A DNA stretch of 64,000 nucleotides from assembly GCA_916048095.2 (NCBI GenBank), contig OU696586.1:5158249-5222248 (forward strand). Reading direction: 5' to 3'. The position numbers and the translations under genes were made by a program. The notes below the pieces were generated by a model that saw nothing but the letters and a program-made list of their open reading frames with translations, made no database searches and was not told where the DNA came from. Positions 1 to 8,682 of this stretch are shown here, one piece after another; position 1 is the first letter of the stretch; the number at the start of each line of letters is the position of its first letter. The DNA comes from Sacculina carcini (taxonomy: Eukaryota > Arthropoda > Thecostraca > Sacculinidae).

Positions 1-162
1 TTTATGCATGGGCAAAGCCTCACGGCCCCGGCTGGCACACCGCAGGTCCGGCCGCACGGGTTTTGCAGTCACCGCCAGCACAGAAACTGCACGGCTGCGC
101 GCACACAAAACCCGCATTGCGACAATTGGGCTATCCTTTTCAGAAACGAACCCAAACGTTTC

Positions 163-233
163 ACCTCGCCAGGGAAATGAACCCTGGACCTCTCGTGCAC
201 GGAGCGTGCGTCTTAGCCACTCGGCTATGAGGC
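163..233 (-). repeat. tRNA-like module with Pol III A and B boxes (tRNA pseudogene or SINE head)
   Basis: Read on the minus strand, TAGCCGAGTGGC (216-227) matches the Pol III A box and GGTTCATTTCC (173-183) matches the B box at tRNA-like spacing. The T-arm is perfect (CAGGG/CCCTG around a 7-nt loop), and the ends GCCTC/GAGGT can pair as the outer acceptor stem. The D-stem is imperfect and I cannot fold a normal 5-bp anticodon stem with a 7-nt loop, so a functional tRNA is unlikely. A tRNA-derived SINE or a decayed tRNA gene fits better. The plus-strand reading frame over 8-385 is only the shadow of this element. Confidence 0.45.
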
Positions 234-389
234 GGACAAGCACAGTAATGACGAGGCAGAACAATCGAGTCGAGCGAACACAAGTGACCAATCAGGCGAG
301 CGAAACAAGTAAGAAATCGAGGCGAGATAGGCTAACGGCCGGTTTTCCCGTTTTCCGTCAGCGTCCATCCCTTTCCTCGCACTGAGATG

Positions 390-918
390 CCAACTAATTC
401 TGTGTTGCTCTCATACTCTGTCTTTGTTGTCGCCCATTGGACATGTTGATTTGCGATATGTGCTTAACAATGAGCTCTCAATAAATAGTTCTCACATGTA
501 TTTTCTAGTGTATTTCTTGTTGTGTGTGTATTTGTGTGTATGTTTGCTTTTTATTGCGTGTTGAATGCTTGTTTTTTGTTGTGACATTTAGTATGCATAT
601 GTTATGTGTTGTGTATTTGTGCTTGCATGCGTCGTGCATTATGTGTTTATTTGTGTAGTGTCTTGTATCATGTGCGGTTTACTGTAGTGCGATTGTAAAG
701 ATGGCGCGACGTATATCGCGATATTGTGACGTGTATCGTACGATTGTGAAATGGACCAATCAGAGGAAGGCACGTATGACAGCAAGGTACAATCGGGGTC
801 AGGCTATAGAGTAAAGGCAGTCTAGGTGTAGGCCTCGTTCCGTTAACTTGTCCGTGTTTTAATATACGTGTGAGTCAAGCCACATCTCAGACTCGCTCGC
901 CTTCGCTCCGACACTACA
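390..918 (+). promoter_or_regulatory. Putative 5' LTR region of a Mag-type Gypsy element
   Basis: This gene-free stretch lies directly upstream of a primer-binding site and a Gypsy gag, which is where a 5' LTR should be. It holds an AATAAA-like signal near 480, a long TG-rich tract (520-660), a CCAAT box (CCAATCAG, 756-763), a TATAGA near 804 and an initiator-like TTAATATACG near 860. It ends in ACACTACA just before the PBS. I cannot place the left LTR edge, because no second LTR copy was recognised for comparison. The LTR assignment is an inference from position and promoter-like motifs. Confidence 0.35.
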
Positions 919-921
919 ATT

Positions 922-939
922 TGGCGACGAGGTTAGTTT
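922..939 (+). other. Putative tRNA primer-binding site
   Basis: The sequence starts TGGCGACGAGG, so it could pair with the CCA end of a host tRNA acceptor stem. It lies two to three bases after the ACACTACA end of the LTR-like region and 36 bases before the gag ATG, the normal layout for an LTR retrotransposon. I cannot say which tRNA is the primer. Confidence 0.45.
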
Positions 940-974
940 CAGTATTGATAATTTGTCAATTTACAAATATCAGT

Positions 975-1715
975 ATGGATGGTGTCGCAGCACCTCCCAC
1001 TTTTCTTTCGCGCCCGGGAAAGCCTCTCATCCCCTGGACTGAGTGGAAATTTACGTTCGAAAACTATCTGACGGCCATCAACGGCGACAGTTTCTCCGTG
1101 TCCCGGCGCAAGGCGATTTTGCTTCACTGTGTTGGAGCTGAGGCGCAGCGAGTTTTTATCTCCCTTCCAGAGTCTCCTAAGAGGGAAGGCGAAGACGATT
1201 ACACCAAAGTGCTACGTCAAATGGGCGAATTTTATTCACCTAAGCTGAACGTTATTTCAGAACGGTTCAACTTCAGACAAAGAACGCAGACCCAGAATGA
1301 AACTACTGCAGAGTACGTTTCTTCATTACGCAGTTTGTCGGCGAATTGTCAGTTCGGTCAACTGCAGGATGAAATGATAAGAGACCAGGTTGTAGAACAT
1401 ACGGTGCACCCTAGACTCCGCGAACGATTTCTACAGGACGCAAAGCTCACACTGGACTCCCTGCTGGATCTGGCAGAAGCTTACGAGACTTCGCGCAGGC
1501 ATTCGGCTTTCATGAGCTCCAGTAAAGAACCCTACGCCGCCACTGTGAATGTCACAAGAATGTCCTGTAAATGCAAACAGCGTGACGGTGGTGTAACAGA
1601 TAGCCAGTGCACATACTGCGGCCGTTCGCACGGCTCACCCAGAGCAGATTTTTGTCCGGCTCGTAATGCAAAATGTAATGCGTGCGGTCGGCGTGGGCAC
1701 TGGGCTCCAACATAG
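975..1715 (+). CDS. Gypsy (Mag/K02A2.6-like) gag, truncated
   Basis: This is a Gag-like capsid protein with an incomplete nucleocapsid. I chose the ATG at 975 because the frame extends upstream into the LTR and PBS with no good ATG. The first 40 residues (PPTFLSRPGKPLIPW, then the FENYLTAI stretch) are typical of Mag/K02A2.6-type Gypsy gags. The capsid body includes SERFNFRQRTQ and ETTAEYVSSLR. Near the C-terminus are a complete knuckle of type CTYCGRSH...C and the start of another (CNACGRRGHW), after which the frame stops. A normal element would continue through this knuckle into protease and RT, so gag is cut off about where the second knuckle ends. In the array, RT of the same lineage lies in the same orientation from 8683, and an integrase end lies at 56511. 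Confidence 0.75.
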   Translation: MDGVAAPPTFLSRPGKPLIPWTEWKFTFENYLTAINGDSFSVSRRKAILLHCVGAEAQRVFISLPESPKREGEDDYTKVLRQMGEFYSPKLNVISERFNFRQRTQTQNETTAEYVSSLRSLSANCQFGQLQDEMIRDQVVEHTVHPRLRERFLQDAKLTLDSLLDLAEAYETSRRHSAFMSSSKEPYAATVNVTRMSCKCKQRDGGVTDSQCTYCGRSHGSPRADFCPARNAKCNACGRRGHWAPT

Positions 1716-1744
1716 CGTGGTGTCTGGGCTCTGAAGAGAGGTGA

Positions 1745-2294
1745 TCGCAGGATTTACTAGCAATACCAATCCCTGAGACTCCAAAGAGGATTGTGAGCTG
1801 GTCCGACAGATCAGGTGAGTGCTTCGTTGCTCTCTCTCACAGATTTGCAAACCTCACTCCAGGTATAGTCGTGTTGCCACCGGGGAGGATTGAGAACGCG
1901 ATATATGTGAACATCGAACCTTGCGTGGTGAGGGCGGACCCCTGTGGACTGGCACTAGACTTGGCAGAAACCCTGAGATGTAGCATGATTCAACGTCTAC
2001 CGGTTCTCGGTCTCACAGACCTGTGTGTGTCGTGTGAGGTACTGCAAGGCGTGCAGTCAGGAATCAGGTGTTTGGTGTTGACAAGCCGCTTCTTTTACGG
2101 AGAGGCTCAATACTGCTGGAAGTGCATTCTTGGACGAAAGTACTGGGTTTATGGACTCACAGGTGACAGACAATGTGATATCCTTGAAATGATACCGGCG
2201 GTTCCGGACTATAGAGGAGCCACAAGGGATATGGAGAGTTGCGTGGCGACTGCGTCTACATTCGACAGTACATGGCATCTTGAATGTTTATACT
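1745..2294 (+). other. Unidentified cysteine-rich reading frame between gag and LINE
   Basis: After the gag break there is an open frame from 1745 into the 5' end of the LINE, with no ATG at its start. The product is about 180 residues and has roughly a dozen cysteines. It starts LLAIPIPETPKRIVSWSDRS and includes patches such as YCWKC. Composition and length suggest real, truncated coding sequence rather than chance. I recognise no family and assign no function. It could be captured host exon sequence or part of another mobile element. It is cut on the right by the LINE insertion at about 2295. Confidence 0.3.
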
Positions 2295-2444
2295 CCCCTG
2301 CGGTAGGGGGGTTAGAATTCTGCCGCCGTAGCTGCCGCGTGTCGTAAAAGGCAACTAAAGGCAGACATGTCTGGTCAGGTCTCGGCCTGCTACCGGTAAC
2401 ATGTAACCCGGTACAACCAGGCGCATGGTGGGAATGTCGGCGAC

Positions 2445-3728
2445 ACATTCCGGTATCGCGTGGGTACGGGCGAAAACAAGCGTTGGGTGAGCACCCCCAT
2501 CTCGGTGTGTGCGCACTCGACATTGAACCACGCCAGAGGTGTTCTGTTCTGTCGTGCGCTAGAGGGTGTTGATAACGATGAAATCTGCGACGGTTTGTCA
2601 TCCCAGGGTGTCATCCGTGTGGAGCGCATCGTCCGACGGCGTGAGGGTAGCGAGGTGCCAACGCACTCTTTCTTCCTCACGTTTGACGGTGCTGTTCTGC
2701 CGGATGACATCAAGATCGGTGACATCCGTCAGCGTATCCGTGTCCGCCCCTACGTACCCAACCCAATGCGATGCTACAGGTGCCAACGTTTCGGGCATAC
2801 GAGCTCCCGCTGCAACCGTGCTGAGATCTGCGGACGCTGCTCATCCGAACGGCACACCGCTGCTGATTGCGACAATGAGTATTTCTGCGTCAATTGCAGG
2901 AGCAGCAGTCATGCGTCCTCGTCGCGTGACTGCCCGGAAAGGCTGAAGGAAAAAGAAATTCTGGCTATCCGCGCTGCCCAGTGCTGCAGTTTCGGCGAGG
3001 CGCGTGCTGTATATCGCAGCTCGCATCCATCGGGCCCGTCCTATGTCGGCGTCGTCACGAAGTCGGCTCAGCCTCCACAGTCTGTCGACTCGTTTTTGGA
3101 GAAGCTGACTGATGGAGACTTCTTGAAGCTGGCGGGACGAATGGGCTTGAAGCTGGTCGTACCTGAGGCTGATAAACATGAGCTTGAACCAACACCGGTC
3201 GATCTGCGGCCTGAGGAGGCTGCCGTGTCGCGGTCGCCAACGGTCGCACCCCAGCGGCCCCAGACGGCCGCAACCCAGCAGCCTGAAAAGGCTGCTGAGC
3301 GGCGACCTCAGCGGGTCGCCGATCGGCCGGTTAAACGGCCGATGGACCGCGCTGGCAAATCGGCAGCGATGCCGGTTAGTCAGGGCGGCAAAAAACCGGA
3401 CGCTCAGCAGGCTTCCAAGCCAGCAGAGCGGTCGTCTCCGCACCGGAGGAAATCCGGAGATTGGACGGTGGTTCAACACAAGAGCCGCCGTTCGGTCAAG
3501 TCAGCCTCGCCGAGAAGTGACCGGCGATCATCTCCCGGTCACAAAGCGAGCGCGGTGCCTGCTTCTCCGCGCTCGGCGGCTGCTAGCGCACCGCCTTCCT
3601 CACACGACGGAGCGACTCCCACCACTGCCATGGAGGTGGAGAGTTACTCTAAGCGGAAGCTCTCGGCCTCTCCAAGTGGGTCCCCACCTGACGCGGAGAG
3701 AGGACGATCGGCCAAGCGATGCGATTAG
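2445..3728 (+). pseudogene. LINE ORF1 (gag-like), N-terminally deleted
   Basis: ORF1 is the RNA-binding, gag-like protein of the LINE. Compared with the intact 545-residue copies, the first 110 or so residues are missing through the 900-bp deletion, and no ATG lies in frame near the new 5' end. The remainder keeps three zinc knuckles: CYRCQRFGHTSSRC, CGRCSSERHTAADC and CVNCRSSSHASSSRDC. A Pro/Arg/Ser-rich basic tail follows, with KRKLSASPSGSPP near the end. The 8-residue ATQ-type repeats of the tail are fewer here than in the intact copies. Probably not expressed as a normal protein. Confidence 0.85.
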
Positions 3729-3813
3729 GTACCTGTGCTACCTGGTTTTTAGTGTATATGTGCCTTTTTAACGGGAGTATCTATTTGTATTTTATTCTAC
3801 TATATTTATTTTT

Positions 3814-6800
3814 ATGTCCATTTTACAATGGAATATTAGAGGCATTAGACCGAATTTTAATGATTTACTGCTTATTTTTCACTCCCGACAACCATCGATT
3901 TTAGCAATACAGGAGACTAAGCTTTTAACTTCTTCGTATTTTAGTATTCATGATTTTAATGTTTTTAGACATGATAATCCCAGCTCGACTATAGCCCATG
4001 GCGGGGTTATGCTGGCTGTTCGCACCAGTGTACCCTGTCGCCGCCTGCATATTCAGTCAGATTTGCAGGTGGTTGCGGTTCGGTGCTGGCTCGGTGGAGG
4101 TGAGTGGGTGCTCATTGTACCTGCCGCCTGGTCGCCCGTTCCCAAGGGCTGACGTCGAGTTTTAATTAGTTCACTTTCACCCCCTTTTTATGTGTTAGGC
4201 GATTTTAATGCTCACAGCCCTTTTTGGGGTTGTGATGCATATTGTAGCCGTGGTTTTAGTATGGAGGATATTTTTACTGTATTAGACATAGGTATTTTAA
4301 ACACAGGCACATATACGCATTGTACCATGCCATCGGGAAGCATGTCCGCTCTGGACCTCAGTCTGTGCAGTCCCAGTCTGCAGGCATCCACGAGCTGGAC
4401 CGTTGAGAACAGTCTGTATGGGAGTGACCACTTCCCTATATGGATCTGTCTCAATGAGGTACCTAGGTTGGGAACACGACCACCGAGATGGAATTTCAAA
4501 CGAGCTGATTGGGTCCGCTATGATTGCTTGACACTGGAAGCCATGGGCAACCCCACACTTCGACCCAGCGTCGAAGGTTTTACTGAGGCCATTGTCACCT
4601 GTGCCAAACAGAGCATTCCGCGTACGGCATCGCGTCCCCGGCGGCGTCCTGTTCCTTGGTGGACAGACGCGTGTGCTACGGCGTTGCGAGAGCGACTTCG
4701 TTGCTGGGGTCGCTTCCGGCGCAACAGCACGGTGGCAAACATGCTTTGCTTCCGCCACGCTCGCACAAAAGCTCGATGGACCTTTCGCGAGGCGAAGCGG
4801 GCCTCGTGGGTGTCCTATGTGTCCAGCATTAATCGGCATTGTCCTATATCCACCATATGGCACCGTATAAAGCGCATCTCTGGGAAGTACCGTCCCACTC
4901 CTCTGCCTTCTCTGAAGATCAGTGGCGTGGACGTGATTAATCCGGAGCATGTTGCTGACGAAATTGGCCGATATTTAGCGGAGCGCTGTCGTGCAAACGT
5001 AGACGACCCTGATTTTGCGGCGATCAAACAGCAGTGCGAGAGATCACCGGTTGATTTCTCCACCAGCTGTCAGCTGCCAATCAACAGCGATTTTTCTGCA
5101 TCTGAGCTGAGAACGGCCTTGCGATCGCTTCGCGATGTGGCTGAAGGCCCTGATGAGGTGCACAACCTCATGCTGAAACGTCTCTCGCCCGCAATGTTGT
5201 CCACCTTGCTGCAGGTCTTCAATGATCTGTGGAGTGGTGGGCAGTTTCCGGCCTCCTGGCGACGGGCAATCGTGATACCCATCATGAAACAGGGCAAATC
5301 GGGCGATCACCCGTCTGACTATCGCCCGATATCGCTTACCTCCAGTCTCTGCAAACTGTTTGAGAAAATGGTTTGCAGACGGCTGGTATGGTTTCTGGAA
5401 CGCGGTCGGCTGTTCAATGATGCTCAGTGCGGATTTCGCCAGGGTCGCTCAACGTTAGACCACTTGGTGACCATTGACTCTCGCGTACGTGAAAGTTTCA
5501 CGCGAGGTCACCACGTCGGGGCGATATTCTTTGACATCGAAAAGGCATATGACACCACATGGCGACATGGTATTCTTCGCAAACTGCATCGCTGTGGTGT
5601 CAGAGGCAACATGGGGAGGTTCGTACACAATTTCCTTTTGCACCGCACATTCTGTGTGCGTGTGGGGAACTCCCTGTCTCGTTCGTTCGATCAGGCAGAA
5701 GGCGTTCCACAGGGTAGTGTGCTCAGCGTGGCCCTTTTTGCCATAATGATCAACGACATTGACGATCATTTGCCTCCCTCGATTGGACGGTCTCTATTTG
5801 TGGACGACTTCGCCATATGGTGTTCTTCCCGCAGCACTGTTGCTGTCCAGCGTCAACTGCAGCTGGCGGTGAATAAAATAGAGACTTGAGGAACGCGTAA
5901 CGGCTTCCGCTTCTCGACGTCCAAAACGGTCGGTGTACACTTCTGCCGGCGTCGAGGTGCCTGCCCTGACATGGAAGTGGAATTGTACGGCAGTGCTGTC
6001 CCATTCCAACGCACGGTTCGGTTTTTAGGGGTCACGTTGGACTCGCGCTTGACCTACACCGACCATATTTCACAGCTGAGAACCACTTGTCTAAAGGCAC
6101 TGAATGTGCTGAAGACTGTTTCCCACATGCGGTATGGAGCAGATCGACAGTCCCTTCTCCTTCTGTACCGCTCGTTAGTCAGGTCGCGTCTCGATTACGC
6201 AAGCATCGTATATGATCTGGCTTCGGAGTCAGCAAAAGGCCGTTTGAATGTCGTACACCACGCAGGGATACGCATTGCCACCGGCGCGTTTCGCACGTCG
6301 CCAATCGTCAGCCTCCTTGTTGAGGCTGATGAGGCTCCGCTGGCGCTCCGTCGTCAAGAGCTGGTCATGCGTTATTCTTGCAAGCTGGCAAGCACCCATG
6401 AAAACCCCGCGTATGACGTGGTATTTTCCCAGCATGTGCCTGAGCAGCAGCAGCTTCCAGGACCTCAGTGTTCTGTGCTGTTTTGCAGCAAAATGAGGGC
6501 ACTGCTGGAGTCATGCGGATGGGTGCTAACGACGTCCTCATACAAGAATACACGGCGGAGTCACCCTGGGAATTGGTCACACCCGAGGTTGACGTCTCGC
6601 TAGCAGCTCTGCCGAAACACCGTACAGTGCCCAGTGTGCTTCGCTCAAACACACTGGAGCGAATTCATTCTTACGGACGGTATACTGCCGTGTACACTGA
6701 TGGATCTAAGTCGGCCAGTGGTGTGGGTTGTGCGTTTGTAAGTGGAGGTATGTGCCGCTCGAGCACGCTGCCACCGAGCGCCTCCATTTACACGGCTGAA

Positions 6801-7281
6801 CTTCACGCTATCCTGCTGGCCCTGGTTTTTATTCGCTCATCTTCTTTTTCATTGTTTTTAGTTTTATCTGATTCCCTTAGTGCTTTAACTTCATTATCGT
6901 CTTTCTCCTTACATCCTCTTATACAGAGGATTTTTATCTCTCTTGACATCATCCACCACCAGGGCAAGCGTGTAAAGTTCTGCTGGATTCCGGCCCATAT
7001 TGGTATTTTGAGCAACGAGCGAGCTGACAGAGCCGCAAAAAGAGCTGCTGAACGAGACTTTTATTCATTTTATTTTAACTTTCCCATTCCGTATTCGGAC
7101 TTTTATCCTATTATACATCGTTTTATCCGTTCTCGCTGGCAGCTCTCCTGGGACGAATGTGGTTCTAACAAATTAAAAGCTGTGAAGCCCGAAATCGGAC
7201 ATTGGATGTGCTCTTGTCGCCGGAAGAGGTCCGAGGAAGTGGCGCTCTGTCGTCTGCGTGTGGGTCACACGTACGATACGT
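3814..7281 (+). pseudogene. LINE ORF2 (endonuclease-RT-RNase H), inactivated
   Basis: ORF2 starts at the ATG at 3814 (MSILQWNIRG), 85 bp after the ORF1 stop, as in the intact copies. The frame is lost after CWLGGG (about 4100-4190), resumes at 4192 in the endonuclease (GDFNAHSPFW), and runs through the RT motifs FFDIEKAYD, VPQGSVLS and FVDDF. A TGG in the intact copies is TGA here (5887-5889). A further frameshift lies near 6520. The RNase H motifs YTDGSKS, TAELHAI and WIPAHIG are in the last segment. The C-terminal Cys/His motif is missing because the element ends at about 7281. Clearly inactive. Confidence 0.9.
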
Positions 7282-7311
7282 CTTTATGTACGATATGTCT
7301 TTTTCACTGAT

Positions 7312-7440
7312 TCAACGCACATCAAACGTAAATTGCTGAATAAAATCCAAGAGACGCTGCTCACGTGGTGAATGATTAGCTGTGGGTGTTCTAATAGCGT
7401 GCACAAGAGGTTTGTGGTCGGTGAAGATGATAAATTCACG
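7312..7440 (-). pseudogene. Gypsy RNase H fragment
   Basis: Read on the minus strand from 7440, 42 codons and a stop encode FIIFTDHKPLVHAI followed by SPREQRLLDFIQQFTFDVR, the TDHKPL to FTxDVR block that joins RNase H to the linker in Gypsy pol. The other pol domains were not found next to it. The orientation is opposite to the Mag-type pieces, so it belongs to a different insertion. It lies directly after the broken LINE end. Confidence 0.7.
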
Positions 7441-7821
7441 AATTGATAATCGTTATTACGCCGTTTATATGGTGATTTTTTCATAAAGCTTTCAAGTATC
7501 CGGGGAGTGCGAGAGAAGATTACTGATTTGAAAAGGGCGCGAACAGTGAAAAAGGGTTGACAACCACTGATATGATTGTCATTGGTCTCATATGGCCAGA
7601 ATTAACTTAGTTATTTTGTGTTTTGTCCCCTTGTCATAAACACCTCGTTATCAACCTAGGTACTATGTTTTCCCTGTAAAAATTTACTCCTATCGCCATA
7701 GGTACATGATGAGTTATTTTTATTATGTACACCAAAATGCTATTTTCTGCTTGGTACTTTTGACCATTTTCCTCCGACATTTTATCTTGTGTTTCCAATA
7801 GACACACTGTCGTCCACACAA
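7441..7821 (+). other. AT-rich non-coding stretch, intron-like before the phosphatase exon
   Basis: I see no gene here. The last 60 bases are pyrimidine-rich and end in TTTCCAATAG at 7791-7800, which looks like a 3' splice site directly before the TIGAR-like exon. The stretch may therefore be residual host intron carried along with the exon. This is inference from the acceptor-like sequence alone. Confidence 0.3.
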
Positions 7822-8066
7822 ATGAGCTGCTCGTGTTTCGGCGATAACTCCTCCTGTTTTATCGTGACCATTGTGCGACACGCTCACTCGGAAGGCAACC
7901 GACTGCGACTGCTGCAAAATCAGTGGCAGATCAACACCACCTGTCTAAACTCGGTCTGCAACAAGCAGCTGACGTGGGTGAACGTCTCGCTTCGACCAAC
8001 TTCACTCAATTCTTCTGCAGCGATATTCAACGAGCGCGTCAAACCTGTCGATTTGTCGACGTTTGC
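7822..8066 (+). pseudogene. TIGAR-like histidine phosphatase, first exon fragment with frameshift
   Basis: From the ATG at 7822 the frame reads MSCSCFGDNSS, then FIVTIVRHAHSEGNRLRLLQ. The RHxxxxGN block is the catalytic phosphohistidine motif of the histidine-phosphatase (phosphoglycerate-mutase-like) superfamily. The next part of the family, LSKLGLQQAADVGERLAST followed by FTQFFCSDIQRARQT, continues in another frame from 7923. One base is missing in the GTGGCAGAT region near 7924. Order and spacing match the N-terminal third of TIGAR-type fructose-2,6-bisphosphatases. The match ends near 8060, at a GT-rich run that may be a splice donor. The phosphatase core is incomplete and the frame is broken, so this is a gene fragment. 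Another member of the superfamily is possible. Confidence 0.6.
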
Positions 8067-8101
8067 GTGTGTGTGTACAATGATGCCAATGGTGCAATGG
8101 T

Positions 8102-8394
8102 GACAATCGAATCGGTGACACAAAGTCAAGCACTTGTCGCCAGTTGACCCTGCTGCACTACATCAATCAGCTGATGGAAATTAAGTTCTCGGACACGCTG
8201 CGACTGGCCGAGGACCTCAGTCACATTCAGAGTGCTGCCAAAGTCAACATGAACGAGCTGGAGAAGGATATGGCGACTATCAGAGGCGGTCTGCGGGAGA
8301 TACAGGGATAACTGCAGGTCCATCAGAATCGGTGCCCGTCGACATCTGCCAGTGATCTGTTTGTGCCGACAATGAAGGACTTCAGTATTCTTGA
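8102..8394 (+). pseudogene. DAAM-class formin FH2 fragment (upstream part)
   Basis: The frame beginning at 8102 gives NRIGDTKSST, then LTLLHYINQL, AEDLSHIQSAAKVNMNELE and KDMATIRGGLREIQG. This is the middle-to-late FH2 domain, the actin-nucleating region of formins. The AAKVNM-NELE block resembles DAAM-type formins more than diaphanous or FMNL types. A TAA at 8309-8311 interrupts it, and the match stops at KDF, replaced by the repeat cassette. It overlaps the array formin fragments by about 50 codons but extends further upstream. It is therefore an independent, more divergent copy. Confidence 0.75.
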
Positions 8395-8535
8395 GCAACT
8401 GAATATATAGATATTTATAAATATAGTTCTCAACTAACTCGCTGTTTTTGAGAACACATGTTTCACAGATGATGTTGCGTGTTCAGTCGGGATCAAATCA
8501 CGTCGGTATCACTACTGTGTTCATAGTGGACAAAG
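8388..8535 (+). repeat. Cassette A: right half of the unit cassette
   Basis: Nearly the same as 10486-10635 in unit 1: a GAATATATAGATATTTAT start, then a CTCAACTAACTCGC block, then GTGTTCAGTCGGGATC, ending at a shared ATAGTGGACAA. It directly follows the broken formin fragment, while the left half of the same cassette follows the formin fragment in each array unit. Confidence 0.7.
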
Positions 8536-8650
8536 CTATGAAGCTGTGAAATAATTGGGATATCCGCAGTGGTGCTTGTGTTGATTTTATCAGTCGCAGC
8601 ACTTGATGGCTGATGAAATGGCGGATGGCTGATGAATGGCTGATGGCTGG
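8536..8650 (+). repeat. Spacer with GATGGCTGATGA minisatellite
   Basis: No coding sequence is seen. From about 8605 to 8649, imperfect copies of GATGGCTGATGA-like repeats abut the first array unit. The first base shared with the other unit junctions is about 8650. Confidence 0.6.
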
Positions 8651-8682
8651 AAGATGAAAAATTAAAAGAAAAGAAAAGGCTC

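Larger units (their letters stand above)
2295..7281 (+). mobile_element. I-like (I/Nimb-type) LINE, old defective copy
   Basis: Non-LTR retrotransposon of the RNase H-bearing I group, the same family as the intact minus-strand copies at 37672-44009 and 49585-55922. It starts with the family's 5' hairpin (CCCCTGCGGTAGGGGGG here). About 900 bp are missing from the 5' UTR and ORF1 start: the sequence jumps after GTCGGCGAC to ACATTCCGG, with GAC shared by both edges, which points to microhomology-mediated deletion. The 3' end is lost at about 7281, inside ORF2 after the RNase H domain. ORF2 has further frameshifts and a nonsense codon. No target-site duplication can be checked because the 3' end is gone. 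Confidence 0.9.

Noticed and set aside
8..385. 125-codon plus-strand frame at the window start
   Set aside because: It runs across the tRNA-like module on the other strand, has no ATG-supported start and no protein-like pattern.
8102..8398. A functional host formin gene in this window
   Set aside because: Only the last part of FH2 is present, with a stop codon; FH1, GBD and most of FH2 are absent.
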